Positions 26,175-35,598 are shown, counted from the stretch's first letter. The stretch is DNA of 43,768 nt from Bacillota bacterium (GCA_021820465.1 JAKADP010000010.1:2723-46490); one strand, 5' to 3'. Notes: generated by a model from the sequence alone, not told the origin. Numbers and translations are program-made.

Positions 26175-27967
26175 GCGGGGCAAACCTCTCGGCGGTTCCG
26201 GTGGCCCAGGTGGCGGTGCGGGACGGATTTTGGGCGGATCGCCAGCAAGTGTACCGCGAGGTGACGCTGCCGCACTGCCTGGCGGAGCTCGAGTCCACCG
26301 GCCGCCTGGCGAACTTCCGCCGAGCCGCCGGCCAGGAGCCAGGGGGTTTTCAAGGCCGCTACGGCTTTGACGACTCGGATGTGTACAAAGTGCTGGAAGG
26401 CATCGCCTATGTGCTGATGACGGGGCCATCGCCCGCGCTGGCCGCGCGCGCGGACGAGATGTTTCGGCTCATTGCCGCGGCGCAGGAGCCGGATGGCTAT
26501 CTCTTTACGCGCAGCACCCTATCGCCGGAGCGCACGCGGTGGAGCGACATGAACAGCCACGAGATGTACACCGGCGGCCATTTCATCGAGGCGGCCGTCG
26601 CGTACCATCAAGCCACCGGCAGTGCGGTGGCTCTCGACACCGCCCGCCGGCTTGCAGACCACTATCGCACGGAGTTTGGGCCGGGCCGCCGCCACTGGGT
26701 GGATGGCCATGAAGAAGTCGGACTGGCGCTCATGCGCCTGGCCGACGAAACCGGAGACGAGGGCTACGCCGACTTTGCCCAATGGCACCTCGAAGAGCGC
26801 GGGCGCGGGCACGGCCGGGGCGCCGTCTGGGACGACCCGGCCTTTGGCGCCGCGTATTCGCAGGACCGGATTCCGGTGGCGGATCTCCGCGCGGCGGAGG
26901 GGCACGCGGTCCGGCTGATGTATCTGCTGTCGGGCATGACGGATGCAGCGGTGCGTGGCCACGAGGCGTATGCCCCGGCCCTCCGGGCGTTGTGGGACAA
27001 CGTCGTGCAGCACCACCTGTATGTGACCGGCGGCATTGGCGCGGCGGGAGGAATCGAGGGCTTTGGCGCGCCGGATGCGCTGCCCAACCGCGAGGCCTAC
27101 TGCGAAACGTGTGCGGCCATTGCGCTGGTGCTGTGGGCTGACCGCATGAACCGCTGGACGGGCGACGCATCGGCGGCGGACGTGATCGAGCAAGTGCTGT
27201 ACAACGGTCTCTTGGCCGGGTGGTCCCAATCGGGGGACCGATTTTTCTACGACAATCCGCTCGCATCGGATGGCAGCCATCGGCGGCAGCCGTGGTTTGG
27301 GTGCGCGTGCTGCCCGAGCAACCTGGCCCGGTTCCTGCCCAGTGTCGGGCGCTACGTGTACGCGATAGGCGGTGACACGGTGTACGTCAACCAGTTCATC
27401 AGTTCAGACGCGCGGCTGGCCGTCGGCGGGCAGCCGGTGCACGTGGCGCAGCGGACAGGGTTTCCCTGGGCCGGCCGCGTTACCCTGCAGCTGGCTGGTG
27501 ACAACCTCGCTCACGTGCAGCTCGCGATTCGCAAGCCGGCGTGGGCGGCGAGTGCCACCGTGACGGTGAACGGGGCGCCGGTGCCCGTCCGCTGGGCGCG
27601 GGGCTATCTGGTGTGCGAGCGGGTGTGGCAGACGGGAGACGAGGTGGCCGTGGAGTTTCCGCTGCCCGCGCGCCGAGTGCATGCGTCCCCCGCCGTCGTG
27701 GCGAATCGCGGCTCAGTGGCGCTGGCGCGCGGTCCCTTGGTGTATGCGGTGGAAGGGGCGGACAATCCCGGCGGCGTCGAGCACGCCGCCTGCCCGCCCA
27801 GCGCGCTGCTGCTGGCAGACCCGCTGGCGGAAGTGGCAGGCCTCGGGCCCACCGTGCGCGTCCGCGCCATAGGACCGAATGCGGAGGCCGCTCTCACCGC
27901 GATCCCCTATTTCCTGTGGGCCAACCGCGACCCGGGTCCGATGCGGGTATGGCTTCCCGAGCTGTGA
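26171..27967 (+). CDS. Glycoside hydrolase family 127 (beta-L-arabinofuranosidase-like)
   Basis: VAVRDGFWADRQQVYREVTLP; MYTGGHFIEAAVAYHQATG; YCETCAAIALVLW and WFGCACCPSNLARFL, matching the Glu/Cys zinc-site pattern known for GH127 (HypBA1). Confidence 0.9.
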   Translation: MSGANLSAVPVAQVAVRDGFWADRQQVYREVTLPHCLAELESTGRLANFRRAAGQEPGGFQGRYGFDDSDVYKVLEGIAYVLMTGPSPALAARADEMFRLIAAAQEPDGYLFTRSTLSPERTRWSDMNSHEMYTGGHFIEAAVAYHQATGSAVALDTARRLADHYRTEFGPGRRHWVDGHEEVGLALMRLADETGDEGYADFAQWHLEERGRGHGRGAVWDDPAFGAAYSQDRIPVADLRAAEGHAVRLMYLLSGMTDAAVRGHEAYAPALRALWDNVVQHHLYVTGGIGAAGGIEGFGAPDALPNREAYCETCAAIALVLWADRMNRWTGDASAADVIEQVLYNGLLAGWSQSGDRFFYDNPLASDGSHRRQPWFGCACCPSNLARFLPSVGRYVYAIGGDTVYVNQFISSDARLAVGGQPVHVAQRTGFPWAGRVTLQLAGDNLAHVQLAIRKPAWAASATVTVNGAPVPVRWARGYLVCERVWQTGDEVAVEFPLPARRVHASPAVVANRGSVALARGPLVYAVEGADNPGGVEHAACPPSALLLADPLAEVAGLGPTVRVRAIGPNAEAALTAIPYFLWANRDPGPMRVWLPEL

Positions 27968-27969
27968 GG

Positions 27970-28018
27970 AGAGGTAGAGGGCCGCAGGGGGATGACCCCC
28001 CGGCGGCTCTCTACCTCT
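27970..28018. terminator. Bidirectional terminator-like hairpin
   Basis: AGAGGTAGAGGGCCGCAGGGGG-ATGA-CCCCCCGGCGGCTCTCTACCTCT, long near-perfect stem between convergent genes. Confidence 0.65.
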
Positions 28019-28229
28019 TAATTAGCAGCCGACCGACCAGCGCCAGAATGATGGCGCCAATGACCGCGGCATAAATGCTCCCGTATTTGGAGGCCAGTTC
28101 CATCAAACCGCCCGCAAAGCTCCCAACGAGGGCCAGCAAGACAATGATAGGCATTCCCCGGCGCCGCCCTTGGCCAAAGAGATAGCCCACCACGATCCCG
28201 ATAACCGCAAATGCAATATAGTGAAGCAC
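28011..28229 (-). CDS. GlsB/YeaQ/YmgE-like small membrane protein
   Basis: (GTG)LHYIAFAVIGIVVGYLFGQGRRRGMPIIVLLALVGSFAGGLMELASKYGSIYAAVIGAIILALVGRLLIKR; AAAGGGG upstream of GTG 28229. Shorter than the 319-aa ORF in the track. Confidence 0.6.
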   Translation of the reverse strand: MLHYIAFAVIGIVVGYLFGQGRRRGMPIIVLLALVGSFAGGLMELASKYGSIYAAVIGAIILALVGRLLIKR

Positions 28230-28703
28230 TTGATGTCCCCTTTCGACCTGCTGGCCTTCGCGGCGGCGCTCAAAAGTCCTACCGCCCATGGGACCGTGTT
28301 CGGAGTCGTGGTGTGAAGTGGCGGTCGTCCGCCAGGTTCCTGAGTCTACAGCGTATCCGACCCGGATGGGGCACGTCAAGGCGCGGCCGCACGACGGGGC
28401 GGGCATGCCACGGGTCCCGGCGGGCGCGAAGGCGCCGCCGTCGCGTCCCGGGCGTGATCCCCGTGCCCGCCTGACCCCTGTTCCATCGGCCCGGGGGGAC
28501 GGCCATGGCAGCGCCTGGCGTGTGCTGCCTCCGCCCCAGTGCGCGACCCCTGGTGCGGCCAAGTGCCCCGCCAGACGGTCCGTGCGCTTTTCTCGCGGGC
28601 CGCCGGATGCGTTAGCATCAGGGAGAGGACGACGCGAGAGGGTGAGGCGGCGCCTTGGCCTCGTGGGACGAGGGCCCACGGGATTGTTAGGAGGTGGCAC
28701 GCG

Positions 28704-29063
28704 ATGGCCGAGCGGCTGTTGATCAATCTCACACGGGGACCGGACGACGCGGACCGCGCCACGGTGGCGTTTGTGATGGCCAACGCGGCCCTGACGCTGG
28801 ATAAGGCGGTGGTGGTGCTGCTGGCCACCGAAGGGGTGCGGGTGGCCGACCCGCGTGTGCTGGATTCGGTGGCGGAGGCCGGGTTTCTGCCGCTCCGGGA
28901 GCTGTGGGACAGTTTTCTGGAGGCCGGCGGCGAGGTGTGGGCCTGCACGCCGTGTGTGAAAAAGCGCCACTTAGAGTCGGTGATCCCCGCCGCCGTCAAG
29001 CCAGTGGGCGCGGTGGCGGCGCTGTCATGGGCCATGGAGGACGGGATCACCCTGTCTTTCTGA
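28704..29063 (+). CDS. DsrE-family protein
   Basis: MAERLLINLTRGPDDADRATVAFVMANAALTLDKAVVVLLATEGVRV...GGEVWACTPCVKKRHLE; GGAGGTGG before ATG 28704. Confidence 0.8.
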   Translation: MAERLLINLTRGPDDADRATVAFVMANAALTLDKAVVVLLATEGVRVADPRVLDSVAEAGFLPLRELWDSFLEAGGEVWACTPCVKKRHLESVIPAAVKPVGAVAALSWAMEDGITLSF

Positions 29064-29172
29064 TCCGACCGGCGGAGACCGTTTGATACACTGCAGAGAG
29101 GCTGGTGGAGCGGGCGTCCTGCGCGCAGGAGGGTGGCGTGGCCCAGCCGGACGCAGGGCGAGGAGGTGCCGG

Positions 29173-30117
29173 ATGGGGCTGGCGAGCGCTCTGCCCGAGG
29201 CACGTCCGGGCCTCGGGCGGTGGCCGCCGACGGTCAACCGGGCGCTCGGGTACGCTGCCGTGCTGTCGGCGACGGTGCTGTGGGGTTATGCCAACGTCGT
29301 CATGCGGCAGGTAGAGGGCACGGTCACGCCGGGCGTGCTGATGTGGCTCCGCTTTCTCCTTCCGCTTCTGGCGGTGGCGCCTGTCCTGATCCGGGTGCGC
29401 GGCGCAGGCCCCTGGTTTTTCGGGACCGTGGGGGCGGGGGCGGTGCTGGGGTTGGCGACGTATGCCCAAGCCGCCGCCCTGAAAACCATTCCCGTGGACC
29501 AGATGGCGTTTGTGAGCGCGCTGTTCGTGGTGTTTACGCCGCTCACAATCTCCATCGGCGCCCGTCGGTGGCCATCGTGGCGGCTGGCGGCGGCCACCGT
29601 GCTGAGCCTCGTGGGTGTCGCACTGCTCATGGGCGGACTGGGCGGGGGGATCCGCGTGGGGACGTGGCTCGCGCTGGCCAGTGCCGTCGCCCTCACGGCG
29701 CAGATCCTGACGCTGTCGCGCCTGACGGTCAGGGCGACCCCGCTCGAGATCACGGCGGCGGAGAGTCTCGGCGCGGTGGTGGCCCTGTCGGGGGTGCTGG
29801 CGATTCACGCCGGCTCGCGCCTCGCCGTGCTCAGTCACGCGCTGGCGTGGCCCGCGGCGGTGTGGGCGGGCGTCCTCTACCTGGCGCTTGCGGGCGGTCT
29901 CTTGGCTTTTGTGCTCCAGGCATGGGGCCAGCGGCACGTGCCGGCGATGGCCGCAGCCCTGGCGTTTAACACGGAGGCGGTGTGGTCCGCCCTGTTGGCA
30001 TGGATGGTCTTGGCCGAAGTGCTGTCGGCCTGGCAAATGGCCGGCGCGGCGCTGACGGTGGGCACGCTGTCGGCGGCGGTCCTCCTGGGATCGCCGCGGG
30101 CCAGTCCGACCGCATGA
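29173..30117 (+). CDS. EamA/DMT family transporter
   Basis: RALGYAAVLSATVLWGYANVVMRQVEGTVTPGVLMWLRFLLPLLAVAPVL..., two EamA repeats; GAGGAGGTG upstream of ATG 29173. Confidence 0.88.
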   Translation: MGLASALPEARPGLGRWPPTVNRALGYAAVLSATVLWGYANVVMRQVEGTVTPGVLMWLRFLLPLLAVAPVLIRVRGAGPWFFGTVGAGAVLGLATYAQAAALKTIPVDQMAFVSALFVVFTPLTISIGARRWPSWRLAAATVLSLVGVALLMGGLGGGIRVGTWLALASAVALTAQILTLSRLTVRATPLEITAAESLGAVVALSGVLAIHAGSRLAVLSHALAWPAAVWAGVLYLALAGGLLAFVLQAWGQRHVPAMAAALAFNTEAVWSALLAWMVLAEVLSAWQMAGAALTVGTLSAAVLLGSPRASPTA

Positions 30118-30163
30118 CGGGGCTGGCGAAGCTCATCACGAGAACTAGAAGAGAGGGATAGTT

Positions 30164-31270
30164 ATGGCAGGCGCGAGCGACGAGGTTTCTGCGATTCTGA
30201 TCACGCCCGGCAAGGCCGGGAGCGCGCAGCTGGGGGCGGTGGCGCGCGAACCGCTGGCGGCGGGCGCCGTTCGCCTGGCCGTGGAGGCGGTGGGCGTGTG
30301 CGGCACCGACGCCGAGATTTGCGAGGGGCTGTATGGTCAGGCGCCCGCGGGGCAAGCCCAGCTGGTGCTGGGGCACGAGGCGCTGGCCCGGGTCACCGAG
30401 GTGGGGGCGGGAGTGGAGGGCCTCTCCGTTGGCCAGTGGGTCGTGCCGATTGTGCGGCGGCCGTGCCAGCCGCCCTGCGCCGCGTGCAGCCAGGGTCGGT
30501 GGGACGAGTGCCTCACGGGAGGGTACCAGGAACACGGCATCAAGGGACTTCATGGCTTTATGCGGCAGGACCTTGTGGTGGCGGCGGATGCCGTCGTCCC
30601 CATTCCGGCGGCCCTGGCCGACGTGGGGATGCTGACAGAGCCGCTGACCATTGTGGAGAAGGCGGTCGAGCGCGGCTTGGCCCTGCATCGGCAGGGCGCT
30701 GGCGAGCCGCGGCGCGCGCTGGTGACCGGGGCGGGTCCGGTGGGCCTGCTGGGTGCGCTGCTGCTGGTGTGCCGCGGGCTGGATGTATATGTGGTGGACC
30801 GCCGCCCCGCCAACTCGCCCAAGGCGAAGCTCGTGGCGTCGGTAGGGGCCCACTACATCGATGACAGCACCACGCCGCTGGAGCAAGCGGCCCCGGTGGG
30901 AGGCTTTGACCTGGCGCTGGAAGCCACCGGCTATGCCCCGCTGTTATTTCGGGCGCTGAACGCGCTGGGGGTCAATGGGGTTTTGGTGCTCACGGGCGTG
31001 ACGGGCGGCCACCACGCGCTCAGCGTGGACGTAAATCTCATGAACACCACCATGGTCCTCGAGAACCAGGCCATGATCGGGTCGGTGAACGCCGCGCGGC
31101 GGCACTACCAGCAGGCCGTGCAGGATCTGTCGGCCTTTGTGACGCGGTTTGGGGCGGCCGTGCCCGCGCTCATCACCGAGCGCGTGCCGCTCAGTGGGTT
31201 TGCGCAAGCCTTCAACAAGGCGCCCGATGCCATCAAGTCGGTGGTCATGGTGGGAGAGGGCGCCCACTGA
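30164..31270 (+). CDS. Zinc-type MDR dehydrogenase, glucose 1-dehydrogenase-like
   Basis: GVCGTDAEICEGLYGQAP...LVLGHEALARVTEVGAGVEGLSVGQWVVPIVRRPC; ALVTGAGPVGLLGALLLVCRGLDVYVVDRRP; VLENQAMIGSVNAARRHYQQAVQDL. Confidence 0.85.
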   Translation: MAGASDEVSAILITPGKAGSAQLGAVAREPLAAGAVRLAVEAVGVCGTDAEICEGLYGQAPAGQAQLVLGHEALARVTEVGAGVEGLSVGQWVVPIVRRPCQPPCAACSQGRWDECLTGGYQEHGIKGLHGFMRQDLVVAADAVVPIPAALADVGMLTEPLTIVEKAVERGLALHRQGAGEPRRALVTGAGPVGLLGALLLVCRGLDVYVVDRRPANSPKAKLVASVGAHYIDDSTTPLEQAAPVGGFDLALEATGYAPLLFRALNALGVNGVLVLTGVTGGHHALSVDVNLMNTTMVLENQAMIGSVNAARRHYQQAVQDLSAFVTRFGAAVPALITERVPLSGFAQAFNKAPDAIKSVVMVGEGAH

Positions 31271-32073
31271 TGTCGCAAGGCGCGCCTCCCCCCGTGGTGG
31301 TGGATGGCCGGAGGGTCCGCGGCATGCTGGTGGACTTGGACGGCACGCTGGTAAACACCGTGGCGCCGCCGATGAACCGGACGGCTTGGCTGGCGGCCGT
31401 CACCGCTCTCCGGGCGCCCCTGGCGGAGCGGACGCGCATGGCGCCTCCGGAGGTCGCTCAGCTCCTGCAAGACACGGCCACGGTGTTTTGGGCCGATGCG
31501 GAGCGGCATCGATGGGGGCGGCTGCATCCCGTGCTCCAGCGCGAGCGCGTGGTGCGCGAGGCGCTCTGCACGCTGGGGATTCATGACCCCGAGCTGGTGC
31601 GCGCGCTAGCCGCCGCCTATGCCGCCGACAAGCACCGCCAGTTCCATCTCTTTGCCGGCGCCCTCCCGGCTCTGGCTCGCCTGTGCGCCCTGGGATTGAC
31701 GCTGGTGCTGGTCACCAACGGTGAAGGGGTGTCACAGCGCGAAAAGATTGAGCGATTTGATCTCGCGCGGTGGTTTGCGGCGATTCTCATCGAGGGGGAG
31801 CAGGGTGTGGGCAAGCCCGACCCCGAGATGTACCGGCGTGCGCTCATCGCGGGCCATCTGGACCCCGATGCCACCATCATGGTGGGCGACAACGTCGAGT
31901 GGGAAGTGTGGGCGCCAAGCCGCCTGGGCATGCGGACGGTCTGGGTCCGCTCCCCGCATGCGGGCGCACGCCTCGGCCTCGGCCCCGCGCCGTGGCGCGT
32001 GGTGGGGGCCTTCGCCGACGTGCCGGGGCTTCTAGAGGGGCGGGAGCCCGGCTGCCTGCCGTGCGCCCCGTGA
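31270..32073 (+). CDS. HAD family hydrolase
   Basis: GMLVDLDGTLVNTV (DxDGT), LVLVTNGEG, GKPDPEMYRRAL, IMVGDNVEWEV; start overlaps the previous stop (TGATG). Confidence 0.88.
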   Translation: MSQGAPPPVVVDGRRVRGMLVDLDGTLVNTVAPPMNRTAWLAAVTALRAPLAERTRMAPPEVAQLLQDTATVFWADAERHRWGRLHPVLQRERVVREALCTLGIHDPELVRALAAAYAADKHRQFHLFAGALPALARLCALGLTLVLVTNGEGVSQREKIERFDLARWFAAILIEGEQGVGKPDPEMYRRALIAGHLDPDATIMVGDNVEWEVWAPSRLGMRTVWVRSPHAGARLGLGPAPWRVVGAFADVPGLLEGREPGCLPCAP

Positions 32074-32876
32074 GCGCCGGGCCCACGCGGCACCTTGACC
32101 GGGAGGGGGGCCGCATCGCCTACGACGTCCGGGGTGAGGGGCTGCCCGTCATCCTGGTGCCCGGAGCGGGAGACGTGCGCTCGCACCACACGGCGCTGGC
32201 CGATTTGCTGGCCGCGCGGGGCTTTTGCGCCGTGCGGGCGGATCTGCGCGGACATGGCGACAGTGATGGGAGCTTCGCGACCTATGACCTGCCGTCGGTG
32301 GCCCACGACCTGCTGGCCTTGGTCGACGTCGTGGGGGGCCGGGCGGCGCTGGTGGCGCAGGGTGTCGCGGCCGGCGCCGCCGTCCTGGCGGCGGCAGAGC
32401 ACAGCGGGCAGGTGGCCGGGCTCGTCTTGGTGTCTCCGCGGCTCCGGCCCGCCCGCGTGGGTCTGGCGGACCGCACACTGGGAGCCGCCGCCCAGTGGCG
32501 GCCGTGGGGGCCGGCGCTGTGGGTGTCGTATTACCGATCCCTGTACCCGGGGCGGCCCCCGGACCACTTGAAGGAGCACAGCCGCGACATTCGGCTGGCG
32601 CTGGGGCGGCCGGGGCACTGGCATGCCGCCGTGGCGCTGACCCACACCAGCGTGGGTCCAGCGGCGGCGGCGATGGCCCACGTGAGCACGCGGGTGCTGG
32701 TGGTGGTGGGGGCCAGGGACAGAGAGCTCCGGGACGCCGCGGCTGAGGGGACCTGGGCCGCCCAAGCGCTGCGGGGGCGCCGCCAAGTCGTGGCCAATGC
32801 CGGGCACTACCCGTCGGCGGAGTACCCCGAGGTCGTGGGGCCCGAGGTGGTGCGCTTCCTGTCCAAGCTGCGGTGA
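32070..32876 (+). CDS. Alpha/beta hydrolase fold protein with substituted nucleophile elbow
   Basis: LPVILVPGAGDVRSHHTALADLLAARGFCAVRADLRGHGDSDG; VLVVVGARDREL; NAGHYPSAEYPEVV. GTGA overlap with HAD gene; GTG 32061 is an alternative start. Confidence 0.8.
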   Translation: MSAGPTRHLDREGGRIAYDVRGEGLPVILVPGAGDVRSHHTALADLLAARGFCAVRADLRGHGDSDGSFATYDLPSVAHDLLALVDVVGGRAALVAQGVAAGAAVLAAAEHSGQVAGLVLVSPRLRPARVGLADRTLGAAAQWRPWGPALWVSYYRSLYPGRPPDHLKEHSRDIRLALGRPGHWHAAVALTHTSVGPAAAAMAHVSTRVLVVVGARDRELRDAAAEGTWAAQALRGRRQVVANAGHYPSAEYPEVVGPEVVRFLSKLR

Positions 32877-32888
32877 GCTTCTGGCTCC

Positions 32889-34568
32889 CTAACCCGCGGC
32901 CGGAGCGTTAAGGGGCGTGACGGTTCCTCGCGCGCCGTCCAGCTCCAGCCAGTCCCCGGTGCGGATGTGCGTCGTGGCGCCCGCCACCGCCACGACGGCC
33001 GGCAGCCCAAATTCCCGGGCCACAATGGCGCCATGGGACAGCGACGATCCCACCGTGGTCACGAGGCCGCCCAGGACGGCAAACAGGGGCGACCAGGCCG
33101 GATTGGTGGTCGTCGTTACCAAAATGTCCCCGGGCTCTGCGGCGCTGGCATCGCCCAGCGACAGGGCGACCCGGGCGCGTCCTCGCACAATGCCTGGGGA
33201 GGCCGGGACGCCCTGCCACGGTCCCTCGCTGTGCGGCGGCGGCGCGGGCGCGGCCGCCGCGTCCTCCGGAGGTTCGGTTCCCAGATGCTCGGGCGGATCC
33301 ACATCGGCCCACCGGTCCAGCTCGACCTTTTCGGCGGCCACCTGGGCCCGCAGCACCTCCGCAGCCGGCTCGCCGGTTGCCAGGGCGGCCACGATGGCGG
33401 GGAAGGTGAGGAACACGACGTCCTCGGGCCGCTCCAGGGACCCTCGGGCGGCCAGACGGCGGCCGGCAGCTATCACGGCGCGCCGGTACCAGTAAAAAGA
33501 CTTTTGGTCCAGATGAAAATTGTGATCTTCCGCCAGGCGCGCCGCATAGCGGGCGCGCGCCAGCAGGTCCTCAAACGAGGCGCGCACAGCGGCGGGATAG
33601 TCGGTCAGGCGCTGCCGCGCCTCGGCGGTGCGCGCGTCGCGCCGAGCGCGACGGCGCTGCCAGGCTTCCAGCGGGTGGGGGCTGGTGGCTTGCACGTAGG
33701 CGCGCAGCATGGCCAGCGGCACGGAGGGGTCTTCGTCCCAATTGGCTCCCAGCGCTTCCCTCCGCTCGTCGGGCCGCCGGCCGTACTGCGCCAGCCACTC
33801 ACTCAGCGCCGCCGCCACGCGCTGCCCGGCAGGTGTGGCTTGGAGTTGCGCCAGCGCTGCGGCGCCCGTGGGCGCCGCGAGCGCCTCGAGCGCTGCGGGA
33901 TCCTCGAGCAGCTGCCGGCTCACATCCCATAGCGCCATAGCGCCCCTGAGCGTCGCGTTTTCCTCGCCCACCAGGAGCTCCTGGCCCGTGATGGGGTCGC
34001 TGTCGGATCCGAACAACTCGCGGCACTGTTCGTCAAACGCCCGGAGGGTGGGAAACAGGCAAAACACCAACTCAAAGTGAATGGCCCAAATGCGGCGCTG
34101 GGGCGCATCGGAGTGCTCCAGCCAGCGGGCGAGTGCCCCGTCGTCCAGGGCGTCGGGGTCCTGGGCCGCCCAGTAGTCCAACAGTCGGTCCAACTCCGGG
34201 CGCCAGCGCTCCTCCCACCACGCTTGGAGCGACCGCGCGCGCTCTGCTTTGAGCGCCTCGCCCTCGCGGGCGAGGCGGTCCCGCTCCTCCGGCGCCACGT
34301 CCATCGGCACCATGGCGTCGTACCAGTAGGTGTTGATGCGCCGGCCGCGGCGACCCGCCAGGGGAGCGCCGTACAGGCGCGCAGCGTGGACCATGCCGTC
34401 GCCTATCCACTGGCGCTGGGCCACCTGGCACGGCAGAACCAGGGGGCTCGCGTGTTCTGTTTCATGGGTCCACCACAGCGCGGCGTCCGCTGGGTCCTCC
34501 CAGTGGACGGGAAAGGAGCTCGGAGGGTCCCAGCGCCTGGGGGCTGGATGGTCGGAGGGTGCGTTCAT
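32889..34568 (-). CDS. PEP-utilising enzyme, central and C-terminal swivelling phosphohistidine domain (split PEP synthase/rifampin phosphotransferase-like)
   Basis: GDILVTTTTNPAWSPLFAVLGGLVTTVGSSLSHGAIVAREFGLPAVVAVAGATTHIRTGDWLELDGARGTV: mobile-domain SHGAIVAREFGLPAVV motif. Start ATG 34568. Confidence 0.85.
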   Translation of the reverse strand: MNAPSDHPAPRRWDPPSSFPVHWEDPADAALWWTHETEHASPLVLPCQVAQRQWIGDGMVHAARLYGAPLAGRRGRRINTYWYDAMVPMDVAPEERDRLAREGEALKAERARSLQAWWEERWRPELDRLLDYWAAQDPDALDDGALARWLEHSDAPQRRIWAIHFELVFCLFPTLRAFDEQCRELFGSDSDPITGQELLVGEENATLRGAMALWDVSRQLLEDPAALEALAAPTGAAALAQLQATPAGQRVAAALSEWLAQYGRRPDERREALGANWDEDPSVPLAMLRAYVQATSPHPLEAWQRRRARRDARTAEARQRLTDYPAAVRASFEDLLARARYAARLAEDHNFHLDQKSFYWYRRAVIAAGRRLAARGSLERPEDVVFLTFPAIVAALATGEPAAEVLRAQVAAEKVELDRWADVDPPEHLGTEPPEDAAAAPAPPPHSEGPWQGVPASPGIVRGRARVALSLGDASAAEPGDILVTTTTNPAWSPLFAVLGGLVTTVGSSLSHGAIVAREFGLPAVVAVAGATTHIRTGDWLELDGARGTVTPLNAPAAG

Positions 34569-35464
34569 GATAATGCCTCCCGGTGTGTGGTGCCGGCCGC
34601 GGCGCGCCCGGTTGTTATCGGCCGGCACTGGAGCAAATATAGGGCGTCATTCCAAAAGGCCGCCTCGATGTCGACCGGCTGACTCACGAGGGATTCCAGG
34701 CGAAGCAAAAGGTTGGCGGCGTCTGTGACCTGAGCATCGGTCAGCACCAGCTCGCTGGCCACCGATCGGGGGACCGACACGGTGCGGGTGCCGCCCTGGG
34801 GGGCCGGAACCACCATCACCGCTTTGTCGCCCAGCCGCCGCGCGGTGATGCGGAGGTCGGCGCGCCGGACCGTGTAGACGTCGGGCGTGACGAGGCCGGA
34901 TACTAAGCTCTCCCCGAGCCCCACCGTCGCGTGGATGACCATGGCGGCGGCGTCGGCCGGAGCCTCTGGCACCGGGTTCACGGAAAACGCCACGATCGAG
35001 GCATCCGCGGCAATGAGAGCCTGCACTAACACCGGGGGCGCGCCTCCCGTGTCCTGGACCGCATGCCGCTGCCGATAAGCCGCGGCGCGGGCGGCGGCGG
35101 ACGACGCCTGCACGGCCCGAGCCGCCTCCAGCACGGCGGCTGCTCCGCGGACCGCGAGCCGCGTCTCCAGCTGCCCCGCAAACGAGGCTCGTGCGCCGTC
35201 CTCTGCCACGGCCGAGGACCTGACGGCCACGCGCGGCGCGTCGTCGCCCACTTGCTCGCCCAGGCGCTCGTAGGCCTGTCGGACCTGCGCGGCCACGCCG
35301 GGGGAGGATAAGTCGGCCCCCGCCACGATGGCGAACCCCGGCGGCACCCGCGCCTCCGTGGCGAGGCGAGCCAGCACGGCGCTTTTTCCACCCGTCACGC
35401 CCACGCTCTGGCATGCCTCGTCGGTGAGCCAGTGAAGAACCGGCGGATGCGGCCGGGACATCAT
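34565..35464 (-). CDS. PEP/pyruvate-binding (PPDK_N) ATP-grasp protein, stand-alone
   Basis: VGVTGGKSAVLARLATEARVPPGFAIV; VAVRSSAVAEDGARASFAGQLETRL; SVNPVPE; GLGESLVSGLVTPDVYTVRR; PVDIEAAFWNDALYLLQCRPITT. ATGA overlap with the 34568 gene. Confidence 0.88.
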   Translation of the reverse strand: MMSRPHPPVLHWLTDEACQSVGVTGGKSAVLARLATEARVPPGFAIVAGADLSSPGVAAQVRQAYERLGEQVGDDAPRVAVRSSAVAEDGARASFAGQLETRLAVRGAAAVLEAARAVQASSAAARAAAYRQRHAVQDTGGAPPVLVQALIAADASIVAFSVNPVPEAPADAAAMVIHATVGLGESLVSGLVTPDVYTVRRADLRITARRLGDKAVMVVPAPQGGTRTVSVPRSVASELVLTDAQVTDAANLLLRLESLVSQPVDIEAAFWNDALYLLQCRPITTGRAAAGTTHREALS

Positions 35465-35598
35465 GCGGCAGGCCTCCCTCGACGCCTCAAGATGGGGAGC
35501 GGACCCATAAGTCAGCGGCGCCGCCGATTATCCTACCACCTACCCCGCCTCGGGGTGCCGTCTGGGCGGCGCTTTGGCTGGGCGGGGCGCAAAAAGAA

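Noticed and set aside
28011-28970. 319-aa minus-strand ORF
   Set aside because: Only the last 72 residues look like protein (GlsB/YmgE-like membrane protein); the rest overlaps the DsrE gene antisense and is Arg/Pro/Gly-rich.
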